A stretch of 64,000 bases of DNA from Sulfuritalea sp. Its GTDB lineage: Bacteria; Pseudomonadota; Gammaproteobacteria; Burkholderiales; Rhodocyclaceae. Shown one piece after another: positions 53,814 through 61,762 of the stretch (positions are counted from its first letter, which is position 1; every line of letters begins with the position of its first letter). Both the position numbers and the translations under genes were made by a program. The notes beneath the pieces were generated by a model, which did no database searches, was not told the origin of the DNA, and saw nothing but the letters and a program-made list of their open reading frames with translations. The stretch is taken from positions 1,116,001 through 1,180,000 of the forward strand of contig JADJVS010000016.1 in assembly GCA_016710465.1 (NCBI GenBank), written 5' to 3'.

Positions 53814-55111
53814 CGGAACCGCCGTCCGCCGAGGCCACCAAGCCGTTTGCGGTCGATTTACACGAGTTTGCCGATCTGCTGCGCCAAAGACTGGTCGCGC
53901 GCCAAGCCGACGGCAACCCCCTGGCGATACTTCTCATCGAATGTGGGGTGATCGGACGCATCGATTCGGTCTGGGGCTATCACGTCGGCGATGCCGTGCG
54001 CCAAAGGGTGGTGTCCATGCTTTGCTCGGATGTGCTGCGGCCAGGAGATTTTCTTGGCGAACTGGGCAGGGACGAGTTCGCCTGCGTGCTCTCGACGGTC
54101 GATGGGCCGACCGTCGCCCTTCTGGCGGCCAATAAATCCCTGCGCACGCTGAATGTCCCGTTCTGGGCCGGCGACGAGGAAGTCTATGCCAATCCGGCCA
54201 TCGGGATTGCCTTGCATCCGCAACAGGCCAGTGACGCGGACGGCCTGCTGCAACGCGCGAGGAGCGCATGCACGCAGGCACGCAAGCTGCCCGGATGTGT
54301 AGCCAACTATGAAGCCGACCAGGACCTTGCTGACGAGACAAGGCTTCTGGTCGAGAATCGCCTGCGCACCGCGGTGGCCGAAAACAGCCTGGAACTGGTC
54401 TTCCAGCCGCAGTACGACCTTCGGCTGGGACAGGTCATGGGCGCCGAGGCGCTATTGCGCTGGCCGCAGGCCGAGTCGGGATTGATCGAGATGGAACAGG
54501 TGTTCGCCGCGGCGGAAACCCTGGATCAGGTAAGCGACCTGGTTTCATCCGTGCTGAATCGCGCCTTGCGCAATGTTTCGGAATTTCGCTATAGCGCCGG
54601 ACTCGACTTGCGGATCGGCGTGCGTTTGCCGGCGAGCGCGCTGCGCCACCCTGAACTTGTCGATGTAATCCAGCGCTCGCTCGGCACCTGGAGCCGGCGG
54701 CCCGGCACCCTGATCCTGGGCATCAGCCAGACCTCTGCGCTGCTTGCCGATTCAAGCGCCAGGGAAACCCTGGTCAAGATCAAGGAAATTGGCGTTAAGT
54801 TGGCGATTGACGACCCGACCATGAGAATTGCCTCGCTGTTTCGCCTCGTGGAGCTACCGTTTCAGGAACTTCGCCTGGATGTTTCGGCGGCCGGCGATCC
54901 AGAATCCGCGCCCAAGACGGAACGCATTCTGCGGGCGATCGTCGAGCTTGCGCACCAGGTCCGCCTGTCGGTGCTGGCCACCGGCGTCACCGACGACGCT
55001 GCCGCCGGTCGCCTGAAGGCGCTTGGATGCGACTTCATGCAGGCTGAATTCAGGGGCCCCGCCGTCGAACCCAAGGCTTTCGTCGAACGTTACGGCTTCA
55101 GCGAAGACTGA
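53810..55111 (+). CDS. Degenerate GGDEF-EAL protein
   Basis: The 433-residue protein has a GGDEF-like domain (about 20-165) whose signature reads ELGRDEFACVL near 86, so the first Gly pair is altered. The EAL domain (about 180-425) begins well (MGAEALLRWPQAESGLIE near 212). It has lost the DDFGTG loop (LAIDDPTMRIASL), the ELKID motif (ELRLDVSA) and the AEGVE motif (LATGVTD). Neither cyclase nor phosphodiesterase activity is likely; it may be an effector or scaffold. It starts at GTG 53810 within the stop region of the HD-GYP gene, so both are made together. Confidence 0.85.
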   Translation: MTEPPSAEATKPFAVDLHEFADLLRQRLVARQADGNPLAILLIECGVIGRIDSVWGYHVGDAVRQRVVSMLCSDVLRPGDFLGELGRDEFACVLSTVDGPTVALLAANKSLRTLNVPFWAGDEEVYANPAIGIALHPQQASDADGLLQRARSACTQARKLPGCVANYEADQDLADETRLLVENRLRTAVAENSLELVFQPQYDLRLGQVMGAEALLRWPQAESGLIEMEQVFAAAETLDQVSDLVSSVLNRALRNVSEFRYSAGLDLRIGVRLPASALRHPELVDVIQRSLGTWSRRPGTLILGISQTSALLADSSARETLVKIKEIGVKLAIDDPTMRIASLFRLVELPFQELRLDVSAAGDPESAPKTERILRAIVELAHQVRLSVLATGVTDDAAAGRLKALGCDFMQAEFRGPAVEPKAFVERYGFSED

Positions 55112-55135
55112 CTCGCTGCCGCGCACCGTCGCCGG

Positions 55136-55948
55136 TCAACCTGCCTGATCGCGCGATTCCCGTTCCGCGCGGTCGAGTTCGCGGTCCATTTCCTCGTCGC
55201 TGGGTGCCTTGTAGTCGGTCTTGCCCTCCGGCTCCGGCCGCACGATCAGTTCGGCAAGGATGATGCCCAACTCGTAAAGCAGCCATAGCGGCACCGCCAT
55301 CATGAACTGGGAAATCACGTCGGGTGGGGTAAATACGGCACCGACCACGAATGCGCCGACGATGACATAGGGGCGCCATTCCCGCAGTTTGACGACGTTA
55401 ACCACGCCGATCTTGACCAACACGATGACGATCACCGGCACCTCGAACGTGACGCCAAATGCGAGGAACATCGTCAGGACAAAGGAAAAATACTTCTCGA
55501 TGTCGGTCATCCAGGCCACGCCGTCCGGCGCGAACTTGGCCATGAAGCCAAAGACCATGGGAAAGAAGGCAAAGTAGGCGAAAGCCATGCCGATGAAGAA
55601 CAGCAGCACCGATGCGATCATCAGCGGTACCGCCAGCTTTTTCTCGTGCGCATACAGGCCGGGCGCGACGAAAGACCAGATCTGATACAGCACATAGGGC
55701 AGGACCGTCAGGAAGGCCACCGCCAGAGCCACCTTCATCGGCACCAGGAACACTCCGACGACATCCGTGGCGATCATCTGGCCGCCCGCCGGCAGGCTGG
55801 CCAGCAAGGGCGCGGCGAGCACCGAATAGAGTTCGCGGGCGTAAAACGCCAGCGGGACGAAGACGATGCCGATCGCTATCAGGGAGCGGATCAGCCGGTC
55901 GCGCAATTCGACCAGATGCGAAAGGAAGGTCTCCTGTTCGTCGGCCAT
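55136..55948 (-). CDS. tatC: Sec-independent protein translocase TatC
   Basis: The 270-residue protein starts ETFLSHLVELRDRLIRSLIA, the conserved first loop with Glu, and has six hydrophobic spans, with LFFIGMAFAYFAFFPMVFGF and FVVGAVFTPPDVISQFMMAVP typical. It binds twin-arginine signal peptides with TatB. A charged tail of about 35 residues closes the protein. It follows tatB directly and is convergent with the GGDEF-EAL gene, 24 nt apart. Confidence 0.97.
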   Translation of the reverse strand: MADEQETFLSHLVELRDRLIRSLIAIGIVFVPLAFYARELYSVLAAPLLASLPAGGQMIATDVVGVFLVPMKVALAVAFLTVLPYVLYQIWSFVAPGLYAHEKKLAVPLMIASVLLFFIGMAFAYFAFFPMVFGFMAKFAPDGVAWMTDIEKYFSFVLTMFLAFGVTFEVPVIVIVLVKIGVVNVVKLREWRPYVIVGAFVVGAVFTPPDVISQFMMAVPLWLLYELGIILAELIVRPEPEGKTDYKAPSDEEMDRELDRAERESRDQAG

Positions 55949-56340
55949 CAGGTCTTGGCTTCAGTCACCTGTCCAGCAGTGGCGGGGCTCGGCTCGCCAA
56001 GCGCATCGGTTGCGGGCGTGCCAAAAGTCGGCGCTGGCACCACGGCGTTTTCCGCACGGGCGGCAATGAGTGGGTCGACGGAATCTTCGATTTCGCGCAT
56101 TTCGTGAGTCACCGAGGCTTGGATGCCGCTGACCTGGGTACTGACTTCTTTCTGCAAATTCTTGAGTTCCTCAAGTTGCATCTCGCGATTGATGTCGGCC
56201 TTGACGTCGCCGACATAGCGCTGCAGCCGGCCCAAAAGCAGTCCGGCGGTACGCGCCACCTTGGGCAGGCGTTCGGGACCGATGACGACCAGCGCCACCA
56301 CGGCGATGACCATCAGTTCGGAAATGCCGACGTCAAACAT
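55948..56340 (-). CDS. tatB: Twin-arginine translocase subunit TatB
   Basis: The 130-residue protein has the N-terminal span and amphipathic helix FDVGISELMVIAVVALVVIG followed by PERLPKVARTAGLLLGRLQR. A long charged helix and a flexible Ala/Pro tail follow, as in TatB. It forms the signal-recognition complex with TatC. Its stop overlaps the tatC start by one base. A strong stem-loop lies between it and tatA. Confidence 0.95.
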   Translation of the reverse strand: MFDVGISELMVIAVVALVVIGPERLPKVARTAGLLLGRLQRYVGDVKADINREMQLEELKNLQKEVSTQVSGIQASVTHEMREIEDSVDPLIAARAENAVVPAPTFGTPATDALGEPSPATAGQVTEAKT

Positions 56341-56351
56341 TTTTTGGGGAG

Positions 56352-56423
56352 AGTGAAGAGGGAAGGGAGAAGGGGGATGGGTAAAGGCAGCAAGCCTTCC
56401 CCCTTCTCCCTTCCCCCTTCACT
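56352..56423 (-). promoter_or_regulatory. Large stem-loop between tatA and tatB
   Basis: An 18-bp perfect inverted repeat (56360-56377 with 56398-56415) extends after one mismatch to about 26 bp, with a 20-nt loop. One arm is all purine and the other all pyrimidine. No T-run follows, so it is not a standard terminator. It could lower tatBC expression or protect the tatA transcript, in line with TatA being needed in excess. Confidence 0.55.
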
Positions 56424-56427
56424 GCCA

Positions 56428-56649
56428 TCAGGTCTTGGACTGCTCCCGGCGCGCCTCGACGTCGATGGTTTGCCCGGTAACCTGCTGCGGTTCGGCGGAT
56501 TTGTCCGCCGAGCCGTCCTTCATGCCGTCCTTGAAACCCTTGACCGCGCCACCCAGATCGGAGCCGATATTTCGCAGTTTCTTGGTGCCGAACACCAGCA
56601 TGACAATCACCAGCACGATCAGCCAGTGCCAGATGCTGAAAGATCCCAT
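56428..56649 (-). CDS. tatA: Twin-arginine translocase subunit TatA
   Basis: The 73-residue protein has the short span WHWLIVLVIVMLVFGTKKLR, then the amphipathic helix NIGSDLGGAVKGFKDGM, and an acidic tail. This is standard TatA, which forms the variable-size pore. It lies 26 nt after hinT and before the stem-loop. Confidence 0.96.
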   Translation of the reverse strand: MGSFSIWHWLIVLVIVMLVFGTKKLRNIGSDLGGAVKGFKDGMKDGSADKSAEPQQVTGQTIDVEARREQSKT

Positions 56650-56675
56650 TGTTTCTCTCCTCGCGTGGGGTCGGG

Positions 56676-57032
56676 TCAGGGCGTCCTGCGCTTAAGCATG
56701 GACCCAAGGGGCTCGGGCCCGCCCAGAATATGAACGTGAAGATGATACACCTCCTGATGCCCGATCCGCCCCGTGTTGATGATGGTGCGAAAGCCTTCGT
56801 TGAGGCCCTGACCCTTCGCCAATTCATTGGCCTTGAGCAGAATTTTTCCGAGCGCCTTCTGGTGGCTGGAGTCGACCTCCATCAAGGATGCAACATGTAC
56901 CTTGGGCACGATCATGAAGTGCACTGGCGCGATCGGGTTGATGTCATGGAAGGCGAAGATTTCTTCGTCCTCATAGATCTTCTTCGACGGTATCTCGCCG
57001 CGCGCGATGCGGCAGAAGATGCAATCGCTCAT
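56676..57032 (-). CDS. hinT: HIT-family nucleotide-binding protein (HinT)
   Basis: The 118-residue protein has CIFCRIARGEIPSKK and the histidine triad YHLHVHILGGPEP near the C-terminus. HinT hydrolyses purine nucleoside phosphoramidates. Its start overlaps hisE by 4 nt. The order hisE-hinT-tatABC is typical of betaproteobacteria. Confidence 0.95.
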   Translation of the reverse strand: MSDCIFCRIARGEIPSKKIYEDEEIFAFHDINPIAPVHFMIVPKVHVASLMEVDSSHQKALGKILLKANELAKGQGLNEGFRTIINTGRIGHQEVYHLHVHILGGPEPLGSMLKRRTP

Positions 57033-57358
57033 GCCTGGCCGCCCCGACTGTTCTTTTCGTCGATGCCGGAAATCCCCTCGCGCCGGCGGAACTCCACAAC
57101 CACGTCGTCGACGCCGATGTCGAACTGCGCCAGCAGGATCATGCTGTGGAACCACAGGTCGGTGACTTCGCGCACCAGGTGCAGGCGATCGCCATCCTTG
57201 GCCGCCATGATGGTTTCCGCCGCCTCCTCCGCCACCTTCTTGCAGATGGCATCGGTACCCTTGGCATACAGGCTGGCGACGTAGGATGAATCGGGGGCAG
57301 CCCCCTTCCGTTCGCGCAGGGTGGTCTGGACGCGGTGGATCACTTCGAGGTCGATCAT
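57029..57358 (-). CDS. hisE: Phosphoribosyl-ATP pyrophosphatase
   Basis: The 109-residue protein has KKVAEEAAETIMAAKDGDR and REVTDLWFHSMILLAQFDIG, the MazG-like metal-binding helices of HisE. It makes phosphoribosyl-AMP, the second step of histidine synthesis. It overlaps hisI and hinT by 4 nt each. Confidence 0.95.
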   Translation of the reverse strand: MIDLEVIHRVQTTLRERKGAAPDSSYVASLYAKGTDAICKKVAEEAAETIMAAKDGDRLHLVREVTDLWFHSMILLAQFDIGVDDVVVEFRRREGISGIDEKNSRGGQA

Positions 57359-57750
57359 TTGTATATCTCCTTGGGATTCTTGAGCACCGGCTCGACATCG
57401 TTCCAACACGAGTCGTCCAGCCGGTTGAAAAAGCAACTGCGGCGGCCGGTATGGCAGGCGATGCCGCCGACTTGTTCGATCTTCATCAACACCACGTCCT
57501 TGTCGCAATCGACCCGCAGCTCCAGAACCTTTTGCGTGTGTCCGGACTCCTCGCCCTTGCGCCATAGGCGGCCGCGCGAACGCGACCAATACACGGCGTT
57601 GCCCGTCTCGGCGGTCAGCGCCAGAGACTCGCGGTTCATCCAGGCGAACATCAGGACTTCGCCCGTGATCGCGTCCTGTGCGATCGCCGGCACCAGGCCC
57701 TGCCCATCCCACAGGATTTCGTCGAGCCAGGCTTTGCCATTGGCGCTCAC
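57355..57750 (-). CDS. hisI: Phosphoribosyl-AMP cyclohydrolase
   Basis: The 131-residue protein has AVYWSRSRGRLWRKGEESGH, LRVDCDKDVVLMKIEQVGG-type sequence and ACHTGRRSCFF, the zinc-binding motifs of HisI. It opens the purine ring in step three of histidine synthesis. It overlaps hisF and hisE by 4 nt. Confidence 0.96.
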   Translation of the reverse strand: MSANGKAWLDEILWDGQGLVPAIAQDAITGEVLMFAWMNRESLALTAETGNAVYWSRSRGRLWRKGEESGHTQKVLELRVDCDKDVVLMKIEQVGGIACHTGRRSCFFNRLDDSCWNDVEPVLKNPKEIYK

Positions 57751-58505
57751 AGTCGCACCTCGATGCCGCGGTCACGCATGTATTCCTTGGCCTGGCGCAC
57801 CGTGTACTCGCCGTAATGGAAGATGCTCGCCGCCAGCACGGCATCGGCTCGGCCGTCGGTCACGCCGTCGGCCAGGTGCTGCAGATTGCCGACACCGCCG
57901 CTGGCGATTACAGGAATCCCGACCGCATCGGCGATGGCACGCGTCAGCGCCAGGTCGAAGCCGGCCTTGGTGCCATCACGGTCCATGCTGGTCAGAAGTA
58001 TCTCGCCGGCACCGAGTCGCTCCACCTCGCGTGCCCATGCTATGGCGTCGATGCCCGCGTTCTTGCGCCCGCCGTGGGTGAACACCTCCCATTTGCCCGG
58101 CGAAGTCTGCTTGGCGTCGATGGCGACCACGATGCACTGGCTGCCGACCCTGGCCGAAGCGTCGGCAACGAGCTGCGGATTCTGCACCGCAGCCGTGTTC
58201 ATGCTGACCTTGTCGGCACCGGCGTTGAGCAGGCGACGCACGTCCTCGACCTTGCGCACGCCGCCACCCACCGTCAGCGGTATGAACACCTGCTCGGCAC
58301 AGGCTTCGACGATATGGAGGATGATGTCGCGATCGTCGGAACTCGCCGTGATGTCGAGGAAGGTGATTTCGTCGGCACCCTGGTCGTCATAGCGTTTGGC
58401 GATCTCCACCGGATCACCGGCGTCGCGCAACGCGACGAAATTGACGCCCTTGACCACGCGGCCGGCGTTGACATCGAGGCAGGGAATGATGCGCTTGGCG
58501 AGCAT
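57747..58505 (-). CDS. hisF: Imidazole glycerol phosphate synthase cyclase subunit
   Basis: The 252-residue TIM barrel has LAKRIIPCLDVNAGRVVKGV with the catalytic Asp, ITASSDDRD, LTVGGGVRKVEDVR, and VIASGGVGNLQHLADGV. With HisH it forms the imidazole ring. It lies 11 nt after hisA, and its stop overlaps hisI. Confidence 0.97.
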   Translation of the reverse strand: MLAKRIIPCLDVNAGRVVKGVNFVALRDAGDPVEIAKRYDDQGADEITFLDITASSDDRDIILHIVEACAEQVFIPLTVGGGVRKVEDVRRLLNAGADKVSMNTAAVQNPQLVADASARVGSQCIVVAIDAKQTSPGKWEVFTHGGRKNAGIDAIAWAREVERLGAGEILLTSMDRDGTKAGFDLALTRAIADAVGIPVIASGGVGNLQHLADGVTDGRADAVLAASIFHYGEYTVRQAKEYMRDRGIEVRL

Positions 58506-58516
58506 GGGCCAGCCGC

Positions 58517-59269
58517 TCAGGCGGCGGGTGCCTTCTTGGACTTGTCGGCCTCGGCCTGCGCCTTCTTGAAATCCAGCGTGCCCTCGTAGATGGCGCGCCC
58601 GGTGATGGCGCCGATGATGCCCTCGCCCTGAACGGCACAGAGCGCCTTGACGTCCTTCATGCTGGCGATGCCGCCGCTGGCGATCACGGGAATGCGCAGC
58701 GACTGGGCCAGCTTGACCGTGGCTTCGATATTCACGCCGGTCATCATGCCGTCGCGACCGATGTCGGTATAGATCACCGCCTCGACGCCATAGTCTTCGA
58801 ATTTCTTCGCCAGATCGATCACGTCGTGCCCGGTCATCTTCGACCAGCCGTCGACCGCCACCTTGCCTTCGCGAGCGTCGAGACCGACGATGATGTGGCC
58901 GGGAAAGGCGCCGCAGGCATCGTGCAGGAAGCCGGGGTTCTTCACGGCGGCGGTGCCGATGATGACGTAGCTGAGGCCATCATCGAGGCAGCGCTCGATG
59001 GTGTCCAGGTCGCGGATGCCGCCGCCGAGTTGCACCGGAATCTCGTCGCCGACTTCGCCGAGGATGGCTTTGATCGCCGCTTCGTTTTTCGGCTTGCCGG
59101 CAAAGGCGCCGTTGAGGTCCACCAGGTGCAGGCGGCGCGCCCCCTTGTCTATCCAATGCCTGGCCATGGCCGCCGGGTCTTCGGAAAACACCGTGGCGTC
59201 TTCCATGGCGCCTTGTTTGAGACGGACGCAATGGCCGTCCTTGAGATCGATCGCGGGTATCAGCAGCAT
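58517..59269 (-). CDS. hisA: Phosphoribosyl-formimino-AICAR-phosphate isomerase
   Basis: The 250-residue TIM barrel starts LLIPAIDLKDGHCVRLKQG, with QLGGGIRDLDTIERCLDDGL, YTDIGRDGMMTGVN and VIASGGIASMKDV. It is the HisA isomerase of histidine synthesis and a paralogue of HisF. The C-terminal KKAQAEADKSKKAPAA is a short charged tail. Confidence 0.97.
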   Translation of the reverse strand: MLLIPAIDLKDGHCVRLKQGAMEDATVFSEDPAAMARHWIDKGARRLHLVDLNGAFAGKPKNEAAIKAILGEVGDEIPVQLGGGIRDLDTIERCLDDGLSYVIIGTAAVKNPGFLHDACGAFPGHIIVGLDAREGKVAVDGWSKMTGHDVIDLAKKFEDYGVEAVIYTDIGRDGMMTGVNIEATVKLAQSLRIPVIASGGIASMKDVKALCAVQGEGIIGAITGRAIYEGTLDFKKAQAEADKSKKAPAA

Positions 59270-59308
59270 GGGAATGTATGCAAAACGGGATGCCGTGGCG
59301 GCAAGGTA

Positions 59309-59947
59309 TCAGGGATTCCAGCGCATGAAGTTGCCCAGCAGGTGCAAGCCCGCCTGGGCGCTTTTTTCCGGATGAAATTGAACGGCGAAGATGTTATCGC
59401 GCGCAACCGCGCTGGTAAAGGGGATGCCGTAGTGCGTCGAACCCGCGATCAGGCCGGGATCCCGTGGCTCGACATAATAACTGTGTACGAAATAGAAGCG
59501 CGTATCGTCCGCGATGCCCTGCCACAGCGGGTGGGCTTCCGCCTGATGCACGCGGTTCCAGCCCATGTGCGGCACCTTGAGTCGGGAGCCGTCGGCGGAC
59601 TTCATTGCCGCTTCGGGAAATCGCGGCACGCGCCCGGGGAGGATTTCCAGGCCCATGACGTCGCCTTCCTCGGCATGGCCGAACAACATCTGCAATCCGA
59701 CGCAAATTCCCAGAAACGGCTTTTCCGCGGCGGCGCGGACCACGGCCTCGCGCAGCCCGCGCCCGGCAAGCTCGCGCATGCAGTCGGGCATCGCCCCCTG
59801 ACCGGGAACGACGACGCGATCGGCGGCTGCGATCTCGGCGGCGTCGGAACTGACGCGGACCGCCGCCTCGGGGGCAACATGCTCGATGGCCTTGGCCACC
59901 GAGCGCAGGTTGCCCATGCCGTAATCGACGACGACTACCGTGCTCAT
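59309..59947 (-). CDS. hisH: Imidazole glycerol phosphate synthase glutaminase subunit
   Basis: The 212-residue class I glutamine amidotransferase has DYGMGNLRSVAKAIEHV, the nucleophile Cys in FLGICVGLQMLFG, and the His-Glu pair in FAVQFHPEKSAQAG. It supplies ammonia to HisF. ATG 59947 follows hisB by 10 nt. Confidence 0.97.
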   Translation of the reverse strand: MSTVVVVDYGMGNLRSVAKAIEHVAPEAAVRVSSDAAEIAAADRVVVPGQGAMPDCMRELAGRGLREAVVRAAAEKPFLGICVGLQMLFGHAEEGDVMGLEILPGRVPRFPEAAMKSADGSRLKVPHMGWNRVHQAEAHPLWQGIADDTRFYFVHSYYVEPRDPGLIAGSTHYGIPFTSAVARDNIFAVQFHPEKSAQAGLHLLGNFMRWNP

Positions 59948-59957
59948 GGCAACAGGA

Positions 59958-60543
59958 TCAGAGCGTACCCTTGGTCGACGGAATGGCGCCGGCCGCACGC
60001 GGATCGGCTTCCACCGCCATCCGTAGCGCCCTGGCAAAGGCCTTGAACACGGTCTCGGCCTGGTGGTGCGAGTTGTCCCCGCGCAAGGCGTCGACATGCA
60101 CGGTGATCGCGGCGTGATTCACCAGGCCCTGGAAAATTCGCGCACCAGGTCGACGTCGAACTCGCCTATCGTCGCCCGCGTGAAGGGCACGTTGAACACC
60201 AGCCCCGGGCGACCGGAAAGGTCGACCGCGACGCGCGACAAGGCTTCGTCCAGCGGCACGTAGGCATGGCCGTAGCGGCGCAGGCCCTTCTTGTCGCCCA
60301 AGGCCTTGGCCAGGGCTTGGCCGAGCGTGATGCCGACATCCTCGATGGTGTGATGGGCATCGATGTGCAGGTCACCCTTGGCCTCGACGGTGAGGTCGAT
60401 CATGCCGTGGCGCGCAATCTGGTCCAGCATGTGGTCGAAAAACCGACTCCCGTGGACAGGCTTGATGCGCCCGTGCCGTCGAGATCGACGACGACGCGAA
60501 TCTTGGTTTCAAGCGTGTTGCGCGTGATTTCAGCTTGCCGCAT
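59958..60543 (-). pseudogene. hisB: Imidazoleglycerol-phosphate dehydratase with two homopolymer frameshifts
   Basis: The intact gene would encode 195 residues, the normal length, from ATG 60543 (MRQAEITRNTLETKIRV) to the end ADPRAAGAIPSTKGTL. The central part is perfect (DLHIDAHHTIEDVGITLGQA, RRYGHAYVPLDEALSR). The frame breaks twice: at the A-run 60438-60442 (TGVGF-FDHMLDQ needs one extra T) and at 60133-60136 (DLVREF-FQGLVNHA needs one extra T). Each single insertion restores the family sequence. Both are one-base losses in homopolymers, which suggests assembly error over a true lesion, since the rest of the pathway is intact. Confidence 0.9.
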
Positions 60544-60655
60544 GGCCGTAGGGATCAAGCGAGGGGTGAAGGCCCGCATGATACCATCGGCCTAGTTCCG
60601 CGCGCGCCGCGCCGCGCGGCCATTTTCCCCTGTTACCGCAAGTATCCGAATAGCC

Positions 60656-61714
60656 ATGAGCCGCTTCTGGAGCGATGTCGTCAAGGGCTTGACACCCTAT
60701 GTGCCGGGCGAGCAACCCAAGCTCGCCAAGCTGGTCAAGCTCAACACCAACGAGAACCCCTATGGCCCCTCGCCGCGCGCGCTCGAGGCCATCCGTGCCG
60801 CCACCGACGACACGCTGAGACTTTACCCCGACCCTAACGCCGAACGGCTCAAGCGCGCGATTGCCGCCGCCCACGGCGTTGAAGCCGGCAACGTCTTCGT
60901 CGGCAACGGTTCCGACGAAGTCCTGGCCCACGCCTTCCTCGGCCTGCTGAAGCAGGCGCGGCCGATCCTGTTTCCCGACATCAGCTACAGCTTCTATCCG
61001 GTGTATTGCGGGCTCTACCAGGTCGCCTGCGAGACGGTGGCGCTGCGCGAGGATTTCTCGATCCGGGTGGAGGACTACGCCAGGCCCAACGGCGGCATCA
61101 TCTTCCCCAACCCGAACGCGCCGACCGGCTGCCTGGTGCCACTGGCCGCGATAGAGAAACTGCTGCAGGCCAACGCGGATTCGGTGGTGGTGATCGACGA
61201 AGCCTATGTCGATTTCGGCGGGACCAGCGCGATTCCGCTGACCGCGAAATACCCGAACCTGCTGGTGGTGCAAACGCTCTCCAAGTCACGTTCCCTGGCC
61301 GGCCTGCGCGTCGGCTTCGCGGTCGGCCACGTCGACCTGATCGAAGCCCTGGAGCGGGTCAAGAACAGCTTCAACTCCTATCCGCTGGACCGCCTGGCCA
61401 TCGCCGGCGCGGTCGCCGCCATCGAGGACAGTGAGTACTTCGACCAGACCCGCCAGGCCGTCATCGCCACCCGCGAAAGGCTGGTCGGCGAACTGAAAAA
61501 GCTCGGCTTCGAGGTCCTGCCCTCCGCCGCCAATTTCATTTTCGCCCGCCATCCCGGGCACGATGCCCAGGAGTCGGCGCTGGCGCTACGCCAACGCGGC
61601 ATCATCGTGCGCCACTTCAAGCTGCCGCGCATCGAGCAGTTCCTGCGCATTACGGTCGGCACGGACGAACAGTGTGCGGCGCTGGTGGCGGCAATGAAGG
61701 AAATTGTCGCTTAG
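60656..61714 (+). CDS. hisC: Histidinol-phosphate aminotransferase
   Basis: The 352-residue class I/II aminotransferase has LVKLNTNENPYGPSPRALEA, NVFVGNGSDEVLAHAFLG, IIFPNPNAPTG, VIDEAYVDF and the PLP Lys in VVQTLSKSRSLAGLRVGFAV. It makes histidinol phosphate. It is on the plus strand while hisGD and hisBHAFIE on both sides are on the minus strand, so it is inverted in place. It shares a 112-nt divergent gap with hisB. Confidence 0.96.
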   Translation: MSRFWSDVVKGLTPYVPGEQPKLAKLVKLNTNENPYGPSPRALEAIRAATDDTLRLYPDPNAERLKRAIAAAHGVEAGNVFVGNGSDEVLAHAFLGLLKQARPILFPDISYSFYPVYCGLYQVACETVALREDFSIRVEDYARPNGGIIFPNPNAPTGCLVPLAAIEKLLQANADSVVVIDEAYVDFGGTSAIPLTAKYPNLLVVQTLSKSRSLAGLRVGFAVGHVDLIEALERVKNSFNSYPLDRLAIAGAVAAIEDSEYFDQTRQAVIATRERLVGELKKLGFEVLPSAANFIFARHPGHDAQESALALRQRGIIVRHFKLPRIEQFLRITVGTDEQCAALVAAMKEIVA

Positions 61715-61762
61715 CGTCAGCCAACGCGTGCCGTCAGCGACACCGATGATACTGCTCCGGAT

